From the NCBI GenBank assembly GCA_016946835.1, contig JACVTC010000006.1, positions 1,395,001-1,427,500 of the forward strand: a stretch of DNA of 32,500 nt, written 5' to 3'. Positions 10,587 to 21,722 of the stretch are shown here, piece by piece; the first letter of the stretch is position 1, and each line of letters starts with the position of its first letter. Source of the DNA: Neocallimastix lanati (nom. inval.) (Eukaryota; Neocallimastigomycota; Neocallimastigomycetes; Neocallimastigales; Neocallimastigaceae). The position numbers and the translations under genes were made by a program. Below the pieces are notes generated by a model. The model had not been told where the DNA came from, made no database searches, and was given only the letters and a program-made list of their open reading frames with translations.

Positions 10587-11318
10587 AAATAATAAAAAAT
10601 TAACAAAATATATAATATATATAATTAATTTTTTTTTTATTTATTAAATTAATATTTTACTCTTCCCTTTTTTTTTTCAATTAAAAATTTTTTATTCATT
10701 TTTATATTTTTATAAATTTATCATCTGTGAGGCATACTTCAATGAAGGTTACATTAGGCACACGAGGCCCATGCCCATCTTTTTATTTTTTTTTATTTTT
10801 TTTTTATTTTTTTTTTTTTTATTTTTTTTAAAACTGTGAATAAAAAAAAAAAATTTTTTTTAAAAAAAAAAAATATTAAATTAAAAAATTTCGAATCTTA
10901 ATCATTATAGAAATCATTTAACTAAATCAAACCTTAATCATTATAAAATGAAGAAACTTTTTTTTTTTTTGAAAAAAAAAAAAATAAAATTGGAAAATGA
11001 AACAATAAAAAAAAAAAAATCTGGTGAATACGAAAGGAAGAAAAAAAAAAATTTTTTTTTTTTTGATTAATACTACACAACATTATGGTCTAAAGTCTAT
11101 TATTAGAAGAAGAAAAAAAAAAAAGGGATGATAAAAGTTAAACATGCTAATTGACCTCTTCTTAAAATGAATTAAGGTCTTTTCTTAATGTAAAAAAAAA
11201 AAAAGATAAAAATAAAAAATAAAATAAAATAATTCAACACAGGATAAAATATATAAATTTATATTGAATAGAAGTTCAAAAAAAAAAAAAAAAAGATTAT
11301 ATTTTAATACTATTCAGG

Positions 11319-11355
<37 letters not shown>

Positions 11356-12016
11356 TAGTTAAAAATGCTTTTCTTTCTTTCTTTCTTTCTTTCTTTATTT
11401 ATTTATTTATTAATAAATGAATGAATAAATGAATTATTTACTTTTCTTTTCTTTTTTTATTTTATTTTATTTTATTTTATTTTATTTACTTATTTTATTT
11501 TATCATTTAATATTAATTTACAATTATTAATTACTAATTATGATTAATCACTGATTATTAATTATTAATTTACTACTTTTTTTTTTATATTTACTTGGTT
11601 AACTTTTTTTTTTTTTTTTTTTTTTTATATTGATTGTTATTATTGTTGTTGTTTTTACTGATTATTAATTATTAATTATTAATTATTACTTATTAATTTA
11701 CTACTTTTATTTTTTTTTTTTTTTTTTTTTTTTTTTATTTATTTACTTGGTAAACTTTTTTTTTTTTTTTTTTATTGATTATTATTATTATTGTTGTTGT
11801 TTTTACTACTCTGACTATTCTTTACTATTCTTTATTTATTTATTATTATTATTATTATTGGTATTAATAAATTATATAAATATTAATATATATATTTATA
11901 AATATATATAGATATTTATAAAATTTTTATTAATTATTTTTACTATTTAAATAAATACTAATATAAATACATATTAGTAGTTTATTATTATTATTATTAT
12001 TATTATTATTTTATGA

Positions 12017-12049
<33 letters not shown>

Positions 12050-12291
12050 TTAAATACTAATATAAATATATATTAGTAGTTTTTTTTTTTTCTTGTTATT
12101 ATTATTATTTTTATTACTTTTTTTTTTTTTTTTTTTTTTTTTTCTCATAATTTTATTATTATTATTATTAAAAATTCATTTAATCTATGAATTTAAATAT
12201 ATATATATATATATATATATATTTCAAAAAAAATTTTTTTTTTTTTTAATTACTTATTTTTTTTTATTTTTTATTTTTTTTCTATTTTTTT
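10587..12291. other. A+T-rich spacer between the LINE and the ankyrin gene
   Basis: Mostly homopolymer runs and ATT, ATTT and CTTT microsatellites (for example CTTT at 11374-11395 and ATT near 11986-12050), plus a nearly repeated pair of T-run plus TTATTGTTGTTGTTTTTACT blocks near 11600-11810. A mixed-composition patch at 10721-10785 reads on the minus strand as DGHGPRVPNVTFIEVCLTDD before a stop. It may be a coding relic, but nothing flanks it. The 3' UTR of the ankyrin gene lies at the right end. Confidence 0.65.
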
Positions 12292-15200
12292 TTATCTTAA
12301 AATTTTATGAACAATGGATATTATTGGTGATTTGTAATTTTTACTGGAAGAGGAGGAGGAAGGGGAGCGGTAGGAGGGGGAGGAGGGAGAGGAAGAGGAG
12401 GATAAACCGACAGCAGCAGCTTCTTTTTTCATTAAATATTTAGAAATCTTATAATTATGATTATATTTTTTGGCTATCATGAAAGCAGTGTGTTTATCCT
12501 CATTTTGTTCTCGGATATTTGATCCTGATTTAATTAATAATCTTATCAGTTCTAAATCCTCGGAATAACGAGATGCGATCATTAAGGCACTCCAGCGATG
12601 ATGACTTAGCATATTTACCTCCGCACCATTTTCAATTAAAAGTTTAATGATATTCCTATTTTTGTTATAGCGTACGGCATACATTAACGGCGTGAATCCA
12701 TCATCATCACGATTTTGTTGATTAAGATGGGATCCTGCCTCAATTAACAGTTTGACTAATTCGAAATCAGTCGAATAACGACAGGCTACCATCAGTGGGG
12801 TTAAATTTTCTTCTTCTCCATCACCTAAATTGACCTCGGCGCCTCCATACTCAATCAATGTTCTGGTCACCTCATGATTTTTATTATATCCTACCGCGTA
12901 CATTAATGCCGTCCATCCCTCCTTCTTACTCCTATGAGCCATATTCCATCCCATAGTAATGAAATATTTTATTAGCTCGACGTCATCGGAGTAACGGCAG
13001 GCCAGCATGAATAGGTTGCAATGGTTTCTATCCATGATACTTAGGTCACTACCATGGTCCATTAAATATTGAATGATATTCCTACTTCTATGATGCTTCA
13101 AGGCAGACATTAGTGCCGTCATGCCATCACGGTCTTGATGATTAATGGATGAACCTGCCTCCATTAATAATTTGATGATTTCTAAATCGTCAGAGTATTG
13201 ACAGGCAATGATTAAGGGGGTCTCATCACGATGATTCAATATATTCACCTCGGCACCATTTTCAATTAAATATCTGACAAGGTTCACATTTTTATTAGCA
13301 GAAATGGCATGCATTAACGGGGTCCATCCCTGCTCATCTCGTTCATTAATATCATGTTGGGAATGAATCATACCTTTGATCCGTTCTAAATCCCCTGAAT
13401 TACGACAGGCCCTCACTAACGAGTCGTCATAGTTCAATGGATGCTCCAGAGCACCCATTTCCACTAAAAATTTGGGGACCCGATTATTTTTATTATATCG
13501 TCTGGCCAGCATTAATGCAGTCCATCCATCCCTATTTTGTTGATTAATATTGGTTTCCGAATTAATGAGCAATTGAATTAATTCGATATCGTCCGAATTA
13601 CGACAAGCGATCATCAATGGGGTATCATTGTTGTTGTTCTTCAGATTTATATCGGCCCCTCGTTCAATCAAAAATTTTGGAATGTCATGATTTCCATTAT
13701 TTTCTATGGCATTCATGAGGGCGGTCCATCCATTTTTGGTTTGTTGATTGATGTTTGTTTCCGAATTCATTAGCAACTTAATTAATTCTAAATCATCCGA
13801 ATAACGACAAGCGATCATAAAGGCACTCCAGTTTTCGTTGTTGATTAAATTGATGTCGATACCACCACTTTCAATTAAAAATTTTGATATCTTGGTATTT
13901 CTGTTGTATCTTACCGCACTCATAAGGGCGGTCCATCCAAGCTTGCTCTGTTGATCGATATTGGATCCCGCTTTAATTAATAATTTAATTAATTCGATGT
14001 CTTCTGTGTAGTAGCAGGCAAACTTTAACGCCGTCCAATTACAATTATTGACGATGGTAATATCGGCGCCACGTTCGATTAGGAGTTTTGAAACATTGGG
14101 GTTGCCATTATACTCGATGGCGAGCATTAAGGCGGTCCATCCATCCTTATTCTGTTGATTGATATTTGATCCTGCATCAATTAACTGCTTAATTAATTCG
14201 AAATCTTCGGAGTAACGGCAGGCAAACATTAATGCGGTCCATTTATGATCATTTAGTAAATTGACATCGGCACCATGGCTAATTAAAAATTTGGCTATTT
14301 CGATAGTTTCATTATATTCTATGGCGATCATTAATGCTGACAATCCATCTTTCGTTTGTTGATTGATATTTGATCCTGCGTCAATTAACAATTGAATCAG
14401 TTCGACATCTTCAGAACAGCGACAAGCATGAATTAAGGCATTCCATTTTTCATGATCAATGAGGTGGACATCGGCACCACGTTCAATTAAAAACTTGGCT
14501 ATCTCGAGATTTTTATTGTATTCTATCGCCAACATTAATGCTGTCCATCCCTTTTTTTCCATGTGATTAATATTTGATCCTGCGTCAATTAACCGTTTAA
14601 TCAATTCCAAATCTTCCGAGCGACGACACGAATACATTAAAGCTGTCCACCTGACATTATTGGATAAATTGACATCGGCCCCATTTTCAATTAAAAACCT
14701 CGCCATTTCGACATTTTTATTATAGAGAGCATACATTAAGGCGGTCCAACCATACTTATCCTGTTGATTGATATTTTCTTTTGCCTTAACGATATATTTA
14801 ATCGAGTTACAATCATTACAGGTTTGACAAACTTTCATTAATTTGGTGACGCTGTTGACATCGGCTTCATTTATATCAATATCAAAACTATCAAAATTGA
14901 TATGGTTCATTAGTTCAAAATTATTATTGTCTACGATGAAATCAATCAGCGTCTTAATATCAACTCCTCGGGAATGAATACTTATTAAATTATTATTTAA
15001 TTGATTTAGCTCCTTTTCACTTTTGATATCCATTATACCGCGTTTTAATCGGGTCATCGTAATTTCCGATTGCTTTCTATAGTAGTCGTTGCCATACTTG
15101 TTATCCTTAATAATTTCTTCAATGAATCCACAATCTTTCATAATTTCTTTAATGGCAATATATCGAATGGGATGCCTACTCGCATCATTTCCTATAATAT

Positions 15201-16359
15201 ATTCAGACATAAACTCGATCACGCTCGAAAATTTATGATCTAAATGATGACTATGGAAATACTTTTTACTCCATTCCATGATATCTCCCCAGAATTTAGG
15301 CATTATCTTGGATCCTATATAAAATTCTGGTTCTTCTCTTAATCTATCGTAAAACAATTCACACGCCTTATCATAAATTAAGTCATTGATATAAACATTT
15401 CTAAGACTATCAATAAAATTTTCCTTTATTGTATTGATATGGTCACTTCCTAAATACGAATCGGTGGTTTCAATGAACGGTAAATTTAAATTATAAACTT
15501 CATTAAAAACTTGCTTAAATACATCAATGTAATGAGGTCTTTCAGCAATGGATATATTTTTATCATCGATATACCTGTAACTTAAATCCTTAGTGATACA
15601 CTCTCTCGCATTAAAAAATATTTCATTGAGTATTCTTTTCAAGGGATCTTTTTCATAATCTAAATTAATTGAATTTCTATATTTTTCTTTTATTTCCAAT
15701 GAAAATTTAGTCATCAATTCTAATAAAGTATCTTTCCAACCTGAGGCACAATAATAACTTACCTCGGAAATCATGATGATATTTCCTAACTTTAAAATGG
15801 GTTCAATCGAACTTTCTTTTAAAATTTCAGCAATCACCTTAAATCCTTTTAAAAGTTTATGATATTCAAGTCTTCTTTGATATTCATCTTTAGGTGCTGC
15901 CGTTATAGCGGTATTATTTATTAAAGCTTCAAAGAGCTTTTGAATTCCTTCCCTAATTTTAGGAATATTCATATTTGTTTCATTTAGGTATAACTTAACC
16001 TCTTCATTTGTAGAGATATCTTCAATAATATCATAATATATATTTGGAATATTTTTTAAGCTTTGGCTATTTCCCTCTTCCAAATCGTTAATTTGTTCCA
16101 ATACATCCTTTATTTTTATTTTTTGTAAAGCGTTATCCGTCAACAGAATTTCGTTATTTAAGATATTATTTAAAGATACTTCGAAAGCATTGAAATTTCT
16201 TAATTTCATTTGAATTTCATTTAACTCTTTTTGAAAAGAGTGCTCTAAAATACTCAATTTTTCAAACTCAGAAAAATCAGTTTTCATTAATATAATTTCA
16301 ATATTCTTTTTACAGTTTTCAATTTCATAAAAAATAAAGGTTAAAATTTCTTTGTTCAT
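12292..16359 (-). CDS. Large ankyrin-repeat protein with unassigned N-terminal domain (1355 aa)
   Basis: Single open frame from ATG at 16359 to TAA at 12294-12292, no intron needed. Residues 1-500 are predicted mostly helical and are not recognised as a known family; notable spots are YYCASGW (Cys204, Trp208) and FWGDIMEWSKKYFHSHH (356-372). Residues 502-1315 form about 24 ankyrin repeats of 34 residues. Odd repeats read GWTALMLAIEYNKN-x-EIAKFLIERGADVNL; even repeats read KWTALMFACRYSED-x-ELIKLLIDAGSNINQQ. They alternate strictly, making a 68-residue super-repeat present about 12 times. The tail is Ser/Pro-rich (a run of Ser with YRSP and YKSP) and ends in a short hydrophobic-basic segment. 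There is no signal peptide or membrane helix, so it is probably cytosolic or nuclear and scaffolding; its partner is unknown. GC content is clearly above the flanks. Gene reality is near certain; function is unknown. Confidence 0.95.
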   Translation of the reverse strand: MNKEILTFIFYEIENCKKNIEIILMKTDFSEFEKLSILEHSFQKELNEIQMKLRNFNAFEVSLNNILNNEILLTDNALQKIKIKDVLEQINDLEEGNSQSLKNIPNIYYDIIEDISTNEEVKLYLNETNMNIPKIREGIQKLFEALINNTAITAAPKDEYQRRLEYHKLLKGFKVIAEILKESSIEPILKLGNIIMISEVSYYCASGWKDTLLELMTKFSLEIKEKYRNSINLDYEKDPLKRILNEIFFNARECITKDLSYRYIDDKNISIAERPHYIDVFKQVFNEVYNLNLPFIETTDSYLGSDHINTIKENFIDSLRNVYINDLIYDKACELFYDRLREEPEFYIGSKIMPKFWGDIMEWSKKYFHSHHLDHKFSSVIEFMSEYIIGNDASRHPIRYIAIKEIMKDCGFIEEIIKDNKYGNDYYRKQSEITMTRLKRGIMDIKSEKELNQLNNNLISIHSRGVDIKTLIDFIVDNNNFELMNHINFDSFDIDINEADVNSVTKLMKVCQTCNDCNSIKYIVKAKENINQQDKYGWTALMYALYNKNVEMARFLIENGADVNLSNNVRWTALMYSCRRSEDLELIKRLIDAGSNINHMEKKGWTALMLAIEYNKNLEIAKFLIERGADVHLIDHEKWNALIHACRCSEDVELIQLLIDAGSNINQQTKDGLSALMIAIEYNETIEIAKFLISHGADVNLLNDHKWTALMFACRYSEDFELIKQLIDAGSNINQQNKDGWTALMLAIEYNGNPNVSKLLIERGADITIVNNCNWTALKFACYYTEDIELIKLLIKAGSNIDQQSKLGWTALMSAVRYNRNTKISKFLIESGGIDINLINNENWSAFMIACRYSDDLELIKLLMNSETNINQQTKNGWTALMNAIENNGNHDIPKFLIERGADINLKNNNNDTPLMIACRNSDDIELIQLLINSETNINQQNRDGWTALMLARRYNKNNRVPKFLVEMGALEHPLNYDDSLVRACRNSGDLERIKGMIHSQHDINERDEQGWTPLMHAISANKNVNLVRYLIENGAEVNILNHRDETPLIIACQYSDDLEIIKLLMEAGSSINHQDRDGMTALMSALKHHRSRNIIQYLMDHGSDLSIMDRNHCNLFMLACRYSDDVELIKYFITMGWNMAHRSKKEGWTALMYAVGYNKNHEVTRTLIEYGGAEVNLGDGEEENLTPLMVACRYSTDFELVKLLIEAGSHLNQQNRDDDGFTPLMYAVRYNKNRNIIKLLIENGAEVNMLSHHRWSALMIASRYSEDLELIRLLIKSGSNIREQNEDKHTAFMIAKKYNHNYKISKYLMKKEAAAVGLSSSSSPSSPSYRSPSSSSSSKNYKSPIISIVHKILR
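12405..14860 (-). repeat. Tandem ankyrin-coding DNA, 204-bp super-period
   Basis: The region is built from 102-bp ankyrin units in two alternating sequence classes, so the true DNA period is about 204 bp. Recurrent words on the given strand are GCGGTCCATCC in the odd class and a TCGAAATCTTCGGAGTAACG-like phrase in the even class. Copies near 13.8-14.7 kb look most alike; those at 12.4-13.4 kb are more diverged, with small insertions such as two extra residues before repeats 19-21. Confidence 0.85.
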
Positions 16360-16850
16360 AATAATTTATATATATATTTTTATTTTTTTTTTTTTTTATT
16401 AATGAATAATTTTATAATTTTTTATCAATTTATTAATTTGTTTACTTTTTATTATAATAATTTATTTTATTCATTATTTACATTATTTATCTACCAAGTT
16501 ATTTCTTTATTGTTTTATTTAATTTTATTTTATTTATTTATTTATTTTCTATTTATTTAACGATTATTTATTTAATTTTATATATAATTATTTATTAATA
16601 AAAATTTTTACTTTTTTTTTTTTTTTTAATCTTTAAAAAATTAATGAAATTTTCGCTTTTAAATAAGGAAATGGAAAATAATTAAAATTTTAATAATTTA
16701 ATAAAAAAAAAAGTTTTTATTAATAAATTAATAAATAATTGAATTAATATAAAAAAGTATTCATTAATAAATAATTAAATAATTGAATAATAAATAAATA
16801 ATAATTAATAGTATTTATTAATAATTGAATAATAAATGTATAAATAATAA
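16360..16850. other. Spacer upstream of the ankyrin gene
   Basis: A+T-rich with T runs (16386-16397, 16612-16627) and TTTATT repeats. The ankyrin gene promoter must lie here, but no discrete element is visible. Confidence 0.6.
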
Positions 16851-16852
16851 AA

Positions 16853-17375
16853 AGAGTATTTATTAATAAATAATAAATAATAAGTAATAAAAAGAGAATT
16901 TATTAATAAATAATAAATAATAAATAACAAATAATAATTAATAATTAATAAATAATAAATAATAAATAATAAAAAGAGTATTGATTAATAAACAATAAAT
17001 AATAAATAATAAAAAGAGTATTTATTAATAAATAATAAATAATAAATAAATAAATAAATAATAATAAGAGTATTTATTAATAAATAATAAATAATAATTA
17101 AATAATAAAAAGAGTATTTATTAATAAACAATAAATAATAAATAATAAAAAGAGTATTTATTAATAAATAATAAATAATAAAAAGTGTATTTATTAATAA
17201 ATAATAAATAATAAATAATAAATAATAAAAAGAGTATTTATTAATAAATAATAAATAATAAATAATAAATAATAAAAAGAGTATTTATTAATAAATAATA
17301 AATAATAAATAATAAATAATAAATAATAAAAAAGAGTATTTAATAATAAATAATAAATAGAGTATTTATTAATAA
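16853..17375. repeat. Minisatellite of AAAAAGAGTATTTATTAATAAA units
   Basis: About ten copies of the phrase AAAGAGTATTTATTAATAAA (starts near 16851, 17014, 17068, 17109, 17151, 17228, 17277 and 17330, with variants near 16890, 16975 and 17183) are separated by 1-6 TAAATAA heptamers. The unit therefore varies from about 32 to 56 bp. It is the same phrase seen near 5461-5835 and, inverted, near 29400, 30031 and 30121. Confidence 0.9.
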
Positions 17376-18900
17376 ATAATTGAATAATTATAGAATATTT
17401 TAAAAATTTTAGAATAATAAAATGTGTACAAAAACAAATTATCATAATGAATGTTAACATATAATAAAATATAGTCTAATATATATAAATAAAATGTTCA
17501 TTTTTTAAATCCTAATTTATATGAAATTTATAATTAAAATAATATTAATTAAAGTTTTTAATTATTTAAAATTTTTTTTTTTTTTATTTTTTTTTGTTTT
17601 TGTGTTTTTTTTATTTTTTTTATTTTTTTTTTTTTTATTTTTTTTTTATTTTTTTTTTATTATTAAATTTTAATAATTATTGAAATTTATTGAAATTTAA
17701 TAAAATTTACAACAATTCGAAAATTCTTATCAATTAATTTAGATTAATTTGTTTTTATTATTTATTATTTTTTTCTTTTGTTTGTGTAATACAAAAAAAA
17801 AAAAAAAAAAAAATTAATACAAAATTAATATAAATAAATAAATAAATATAAATAAATAAATAAATATAAATAAATAAATAAATAAATAGATAGATAAATT
17901 CATATAGAAATGTTTAATAATGACTTTTAAAAGTCGATAAAATTTTAAAAAAATTATAATGAAACATAAATAAAAATCTTAATAATTATAGAAATAAAAA
18001 AAGAAAAAAAAAATAATAATAGATTATATTATATAATATTATATTATATTATATTTTATTTTATATACAGAACATTAACAAATAAATATTTTTTTTTTTA
18101 TAGTGTCGTTTGAATTTTTAAATAATAATTTTTTCCTTTCAAGAATATTCAATATAATAAATAGTTTATCTGCTTTCTAATCAATGAAAAATTCAAATGA
18201 AAAATAGAGAAAGTTCTTCATAGCATATAATATATACACTCGTTATTATAATAAAAATATACGTATTAAAAAGAAAGTGGTTTGATGGATGCACAACTAA
18301 GGAACATTATAAATATAAATGATATAATCCATTTTCCACTATGATAATAGAAGGATCCATACTAATTTTTATGTCTAATTAAATAAGCAATAAATGAAGA
18401 TAGAAATGAATCTGTCTTAACTAATAAATGAAGATAGAAATGAATATAGAAATATGAATTTTTTTTTTTTTTTTTTTTTTTTTTGAACAGTTTTAAAATC
18501 TGTCCGTCATAAATTTAGTAATATTAAAAAAAAAAATTTAAAATGAAATAAAATAAATACAAAAAATTTTAATTACAAAAAAAAAAATTTAAATGGAATC
18601 ATTAACTTTATTTTTATTTTTATTATTAATTATTAATTATTAATTATTAATTATTATAAAATATACAAATTTTTATTATTAATTATTATTATTACTATTA
18701 TTATTATTATTAAAAACCTTTTTTTTTTTTATTATTATTGAAAACTTTTTTTAATTTTATTTAATTTTATTTTTTGTATAGAACACAAAATGCCATTAAT
18801 TATATGAAAATAAAGAAAATAAAAAAATTTTTTGTTAATATATTTAATGTTCAATAATAAAATTTATTATTATTATTTTCCTTATTTTTTTTTTTGTTCC
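17376..18900. other. A+T-rich spacer
   Basis: Holds TTTTTTTA blocks (17570-17665), AAAT arrays (17825-17890), A and T runs (17792-17811, 18461-18484) and a 34-bp direct duplication of AATAAATGAAGATAGAAATGAAT (18390 and 18424). A patch of more mixed sequence at 18270-18360 contains a 19-codon ATG frame on the plus strand (MDAQLRNIININDIIHFPL), too short to call. Confidence 0.6.
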
Positions 18901-18919
18901 TGTAAAATCTTTTTAAAAA

Positions 18920-19075
18920 TTGTTGAGTTTCCCTAATTGTTCACATGCGGCTTAAATTTTTTGTAATTTTTTTTTTTTTTTTAATTAAAGGTCTTTTATG
19001 GTAATGGCTTGGTGTTGCCTTTTCATGGATTTAACACTTAAGCAAAAGTTTATAATAAATTAAATATCTTTAATT
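18920..19075. other. Mixed-composition patch of unknown origin
   Basis: Two short stretches (18921-18956 and 18987-19045) have ordinary base composition inside poly-T-rich DNA. The second can be read on the minus strand as a short peptide beginning MKRQHQAITIKDL then a stop. Together with the kinase-like fragment to the right, this suggests an old gene-bearing segment, now eroded. Confidence 0.3.
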
Positions 19076-19187
19076 ATATATATATATATATATATTTATT
19101 TATTTATGAATATACTTTTAATATATATATTTTTATTTCCGGTGTGTACCACCCCTGGTTTCAGCTCAGCTCTTTCTGACATGTATA

Positions 19188-19430
19188 TTATACTAAGAGT
19201 TTTTCTAGTACTATTTCTCCGAGTGCTTCTCCAGTTCGTAATTTTGAAGCTAATATAACCTAACCTATATAAATTCGTACTGGCTCCCTTGGCAAATGCA
19301 TAAATGTCAGAAAGATTTCAATTTAGTAAAATATATCTACATATGACATATGAAGTCACGTACCCAGATGCTAGTAATTCCTTCTTAAATATACAGTACA
19401 AACGCTACCCTTTCCAATTAGTTCAGTATC
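19188..19430 (-). pseudogene. Decayed protein-kinase-like N-lobe fragment
   Basis: Two minus-strand pieces fit together as a kinase N-lobe. Piece one (19430-19386) reads DTELIGKGSVCTVYL, matching the glycine-rich loop pattern I-G-x-G-x-x-x-x-V-Y-L. Piece two (19253-19188) reads LASKLRTGEALGEIVLEKLL, matching the strand that follows (V-Y-L-A-x-x-x-x-T-G-E-x-x-A-x-K-I) but without the VAIK lysine. The 132 bases between them contain stops and are bordered by TATATTTA and TATATTA, so they may be an insertion. No rest of a kinase is found downstream. This sits in an island (19138-19440) visibly richer in G and C than its surroundings. Fragment assignment is by pattern only. Confidence 0.35.
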
Positions 19431-19440
19431 TATTCTAATA

Positions 19441-19742
19441 ATAATATATATATTTAACATTTTTTATAATTAATTAATGATATAGCTATTGCTTAAATTG
19501 TAATTAATGATATTGTTATTGCTTAAATAATATGTTTTTTTTTTTATTTTTTTTATTTTTTTTGTCTTTAAAAATTAATTTATTTTATTTTAAATTTTTG
19601 TATTTTAAAACTTTAATTAATAGTTACAGTTTAAATGAATTTAAATTATTATAAAAAAGTAAAGATTTTAATTAATTTTTATTATATTAATAAATAACTA
19701 AATAAATAAATAAATAAATAATTAAATAATTAAATAAATAAC

Positions 19743-19775
<33 letters not shown>

Positions 19776-20430
19776 AAATAAATAACTAAATAAATAATTA
19801 AATAATTAAAACAAAAGTTAAAAATTAATAAATATAATTAAAAATTTTAATGATACAAAATATGCAAGATTAATTATTTATAAATTTTATTTCATATTAA
19901 GACTTAAAATATACCTTTGTTGAAAAATAAGCATAATAATAGAACTAAAGTGTAATAATAAAATAAAAGAAAAGAAAAAAAAAAAAAAAGAAAAAAGATC
20001 TAATTTTGAAAGTAGTTAATCTCTTCTAAAAGTATTTTGATAAATTTTTATTAATTTTTTTAACTATTTTTTATTTATTTGTTTATGAATTCATTCATTC
20101 ATTTATTTATAAATTAATTTAATTATTAATTTAATTATTAATTAATTAATTAATTTTTTAATTAATTTATCTATTTAATAATTTATTTATTTATTTACTT
20201 TTGAAAAACGATAAATGATTTTATTTTTATTTTATTATTTTTTTTTTTTATGAAGTATACATAAATCGAAAATAAGAAACAAAGAATTTATAATATTTAA
20301 CTTCAATATTTGTAAATAAACTTGGGGGTATTAAAGAATATTTACAAATATTCGTTAATATCCAAAGTTATAAATAATAAATCAATGGATGTATTTTAGA
20401 TAATTATAAATATTAGTATTATTTTGAAGT
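19441..20430. other. A+T-rich spacer
   Basis: AAAT tetranucleotide array at 19690-19812, T runs at 19533-19562, and a TTAATTAATTAA stretch at 20110-20165. No gene recognised. From about 20290 composition becomes slightly more mixed and leads into the 92-bp duplicated segment. Confidence 0.6.
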
Positions 20431-20438
20431 TGTTATTC

Positions 20439-20530
20439 GTAAAAATTTAATAGACTTATATGAAAAAGGTTTATTAGACTCTATTATTAAGGCGATGAAA
20501 TTGAAGCTATACAATTTTCATTAATGAAAG
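20439..20530 (+). repeat. 92-bp direct repeat, copy 1 (coding-like)
   Basis: Matches copy 2 at 20672-20763 with no difference seen by eye. On the plus strand it reads KNLIDLYEKGLLDSIIKAMK before a TAA. This leucine/isoleucine-rich helical peptide is reached from an upstream open stretch (VVIRKNL). It may be a remnant of a repeat-protein gene. Confidence 0.85.
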
Positions 20531-20671
20531 AGTTAAAAAAAAATGTATAATAAAAATTCAATAAATAAAATATTATATGATATTATTCACTTTTTATTTT
20601 ATTTTATGCTTTATTTTAATGGTTTGTAATTTCAAGGCAATGAATAAATGGATGAAATTAAAGAGAATTAA

Positions 20672-20763
20672 GTAAAAATTTAATAGACTTATATGAAAAA
20701 GGTTTATTAGACTCTATTATTAAGGCGATGAAATTGAAGCTATACAATTTTCATTAATGAAAG
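20672..20763 (+). repeat. 92-bp direct repeat, copy 2
   Basis: Appears identical to 20439-20530 and lies 233 bp further on. Both copies are followed within a few bases by an A run (AAAAAAAAATG), a pattern also expected for retroposed fragments. Confidence 0.85.
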
Positions 20764-21235
20764 TTTTAAAAAAAAAAAAATGAAAATAGGTGACGGATAA
20801 TTATACCTAATTTGGTCTAGAATAATTAATTTAATATATCGTTATTATTAGGAAATAAAAAAAAAAAAAATAAAAAAATTTTATAATAAAAAAAAAAAAA
20901 AGAATCGTTTAGCCGTTTCAGGAGTCATTGATATGATTTATTGATGACATGACACATATGAATTCATCTTTTTTACTCTCTTTGAAGGTCACAGTCACAA
21001 TTAATAAGAAGCCTTTTTTTTTTTTTCAATAATTAATAAAATTTTTAAAAGTATTAAAAAAAAAAACTTTTTATTTTATATTAATTTTACATATTATTGT
21101 TTTACACACAAAAAAAAAAGTTTTTATGAATTAATAATGAATTTTGCTTTAATTTTTTTTTTTAAAAAATATATATATATTGATTTTGTTGTATTTCTTA
21201 TTTTATATATATATTATTATTTTTTTTAACTTCAA

Positions 21236-21298
<63 letters not shown>

Positions 21299-21715
21299 AT
21301 AGATATAAGATATTTATATGAATATGGTTACACATGTATGTTACATATTATTACGAATAAATCATTAAAAAAAAAAAATTAATTTAAAATATTATTATTA
21401 TTATTCGAATAATAATTATAATAATTATCTGTAACAAAAAAAAAAAAAAAAAAAAAAAAACATCAAAATATATATAATTAATTAATTAATTAGAAGTGAA
21501 AATCAAAAATGAAAAATAAAACAAATAGATGGTTACTCTTGAATACGGATAATGATTAATTTAGTTGTCATTTTATTAAAATAATTAATTGCATGAATAA
21601 GTAGCTTGATATTTATTCATATGTACTTGATCATTTTATTTATTTATTTTCATTTTAATTTTTATTTTAATTTATTTTAATTTATTATTATTTTGTTTTT
21701 TTAATTAAAAATGTA
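20764..21715. other. A+T-rich spacer with one mixed patch
   Basis: Bases 20900-21015 have mixed composition. On the minus strand they are open for about 30 codons (FLLIVTVTFKESKKDEFICV, then MSSINHINDS and a stop); nothing recognised. The remainder is homopolymers and an (AAAT)n array of about 16 units at 21234-21300. Confidence 0.55.
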
Positions 21716-21722
21716 TATATTA

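Noticed and set aside
438-12443. T-run-rich plus-strand frames near 3051 and 12093
   Set aside because: Built from Phe, Leu and Ile runs of homopolymers and ATT repeats; the 12093 frame also overlaps the 3' end of the ankyrin gene in antisense.
12405-14860. Regular DNA repeats as a CRISPR array
   Set aside because: The 102-bp periodicity is coding ankyrin sequence in an open frame, without short identical repeats separated by unique spacers.
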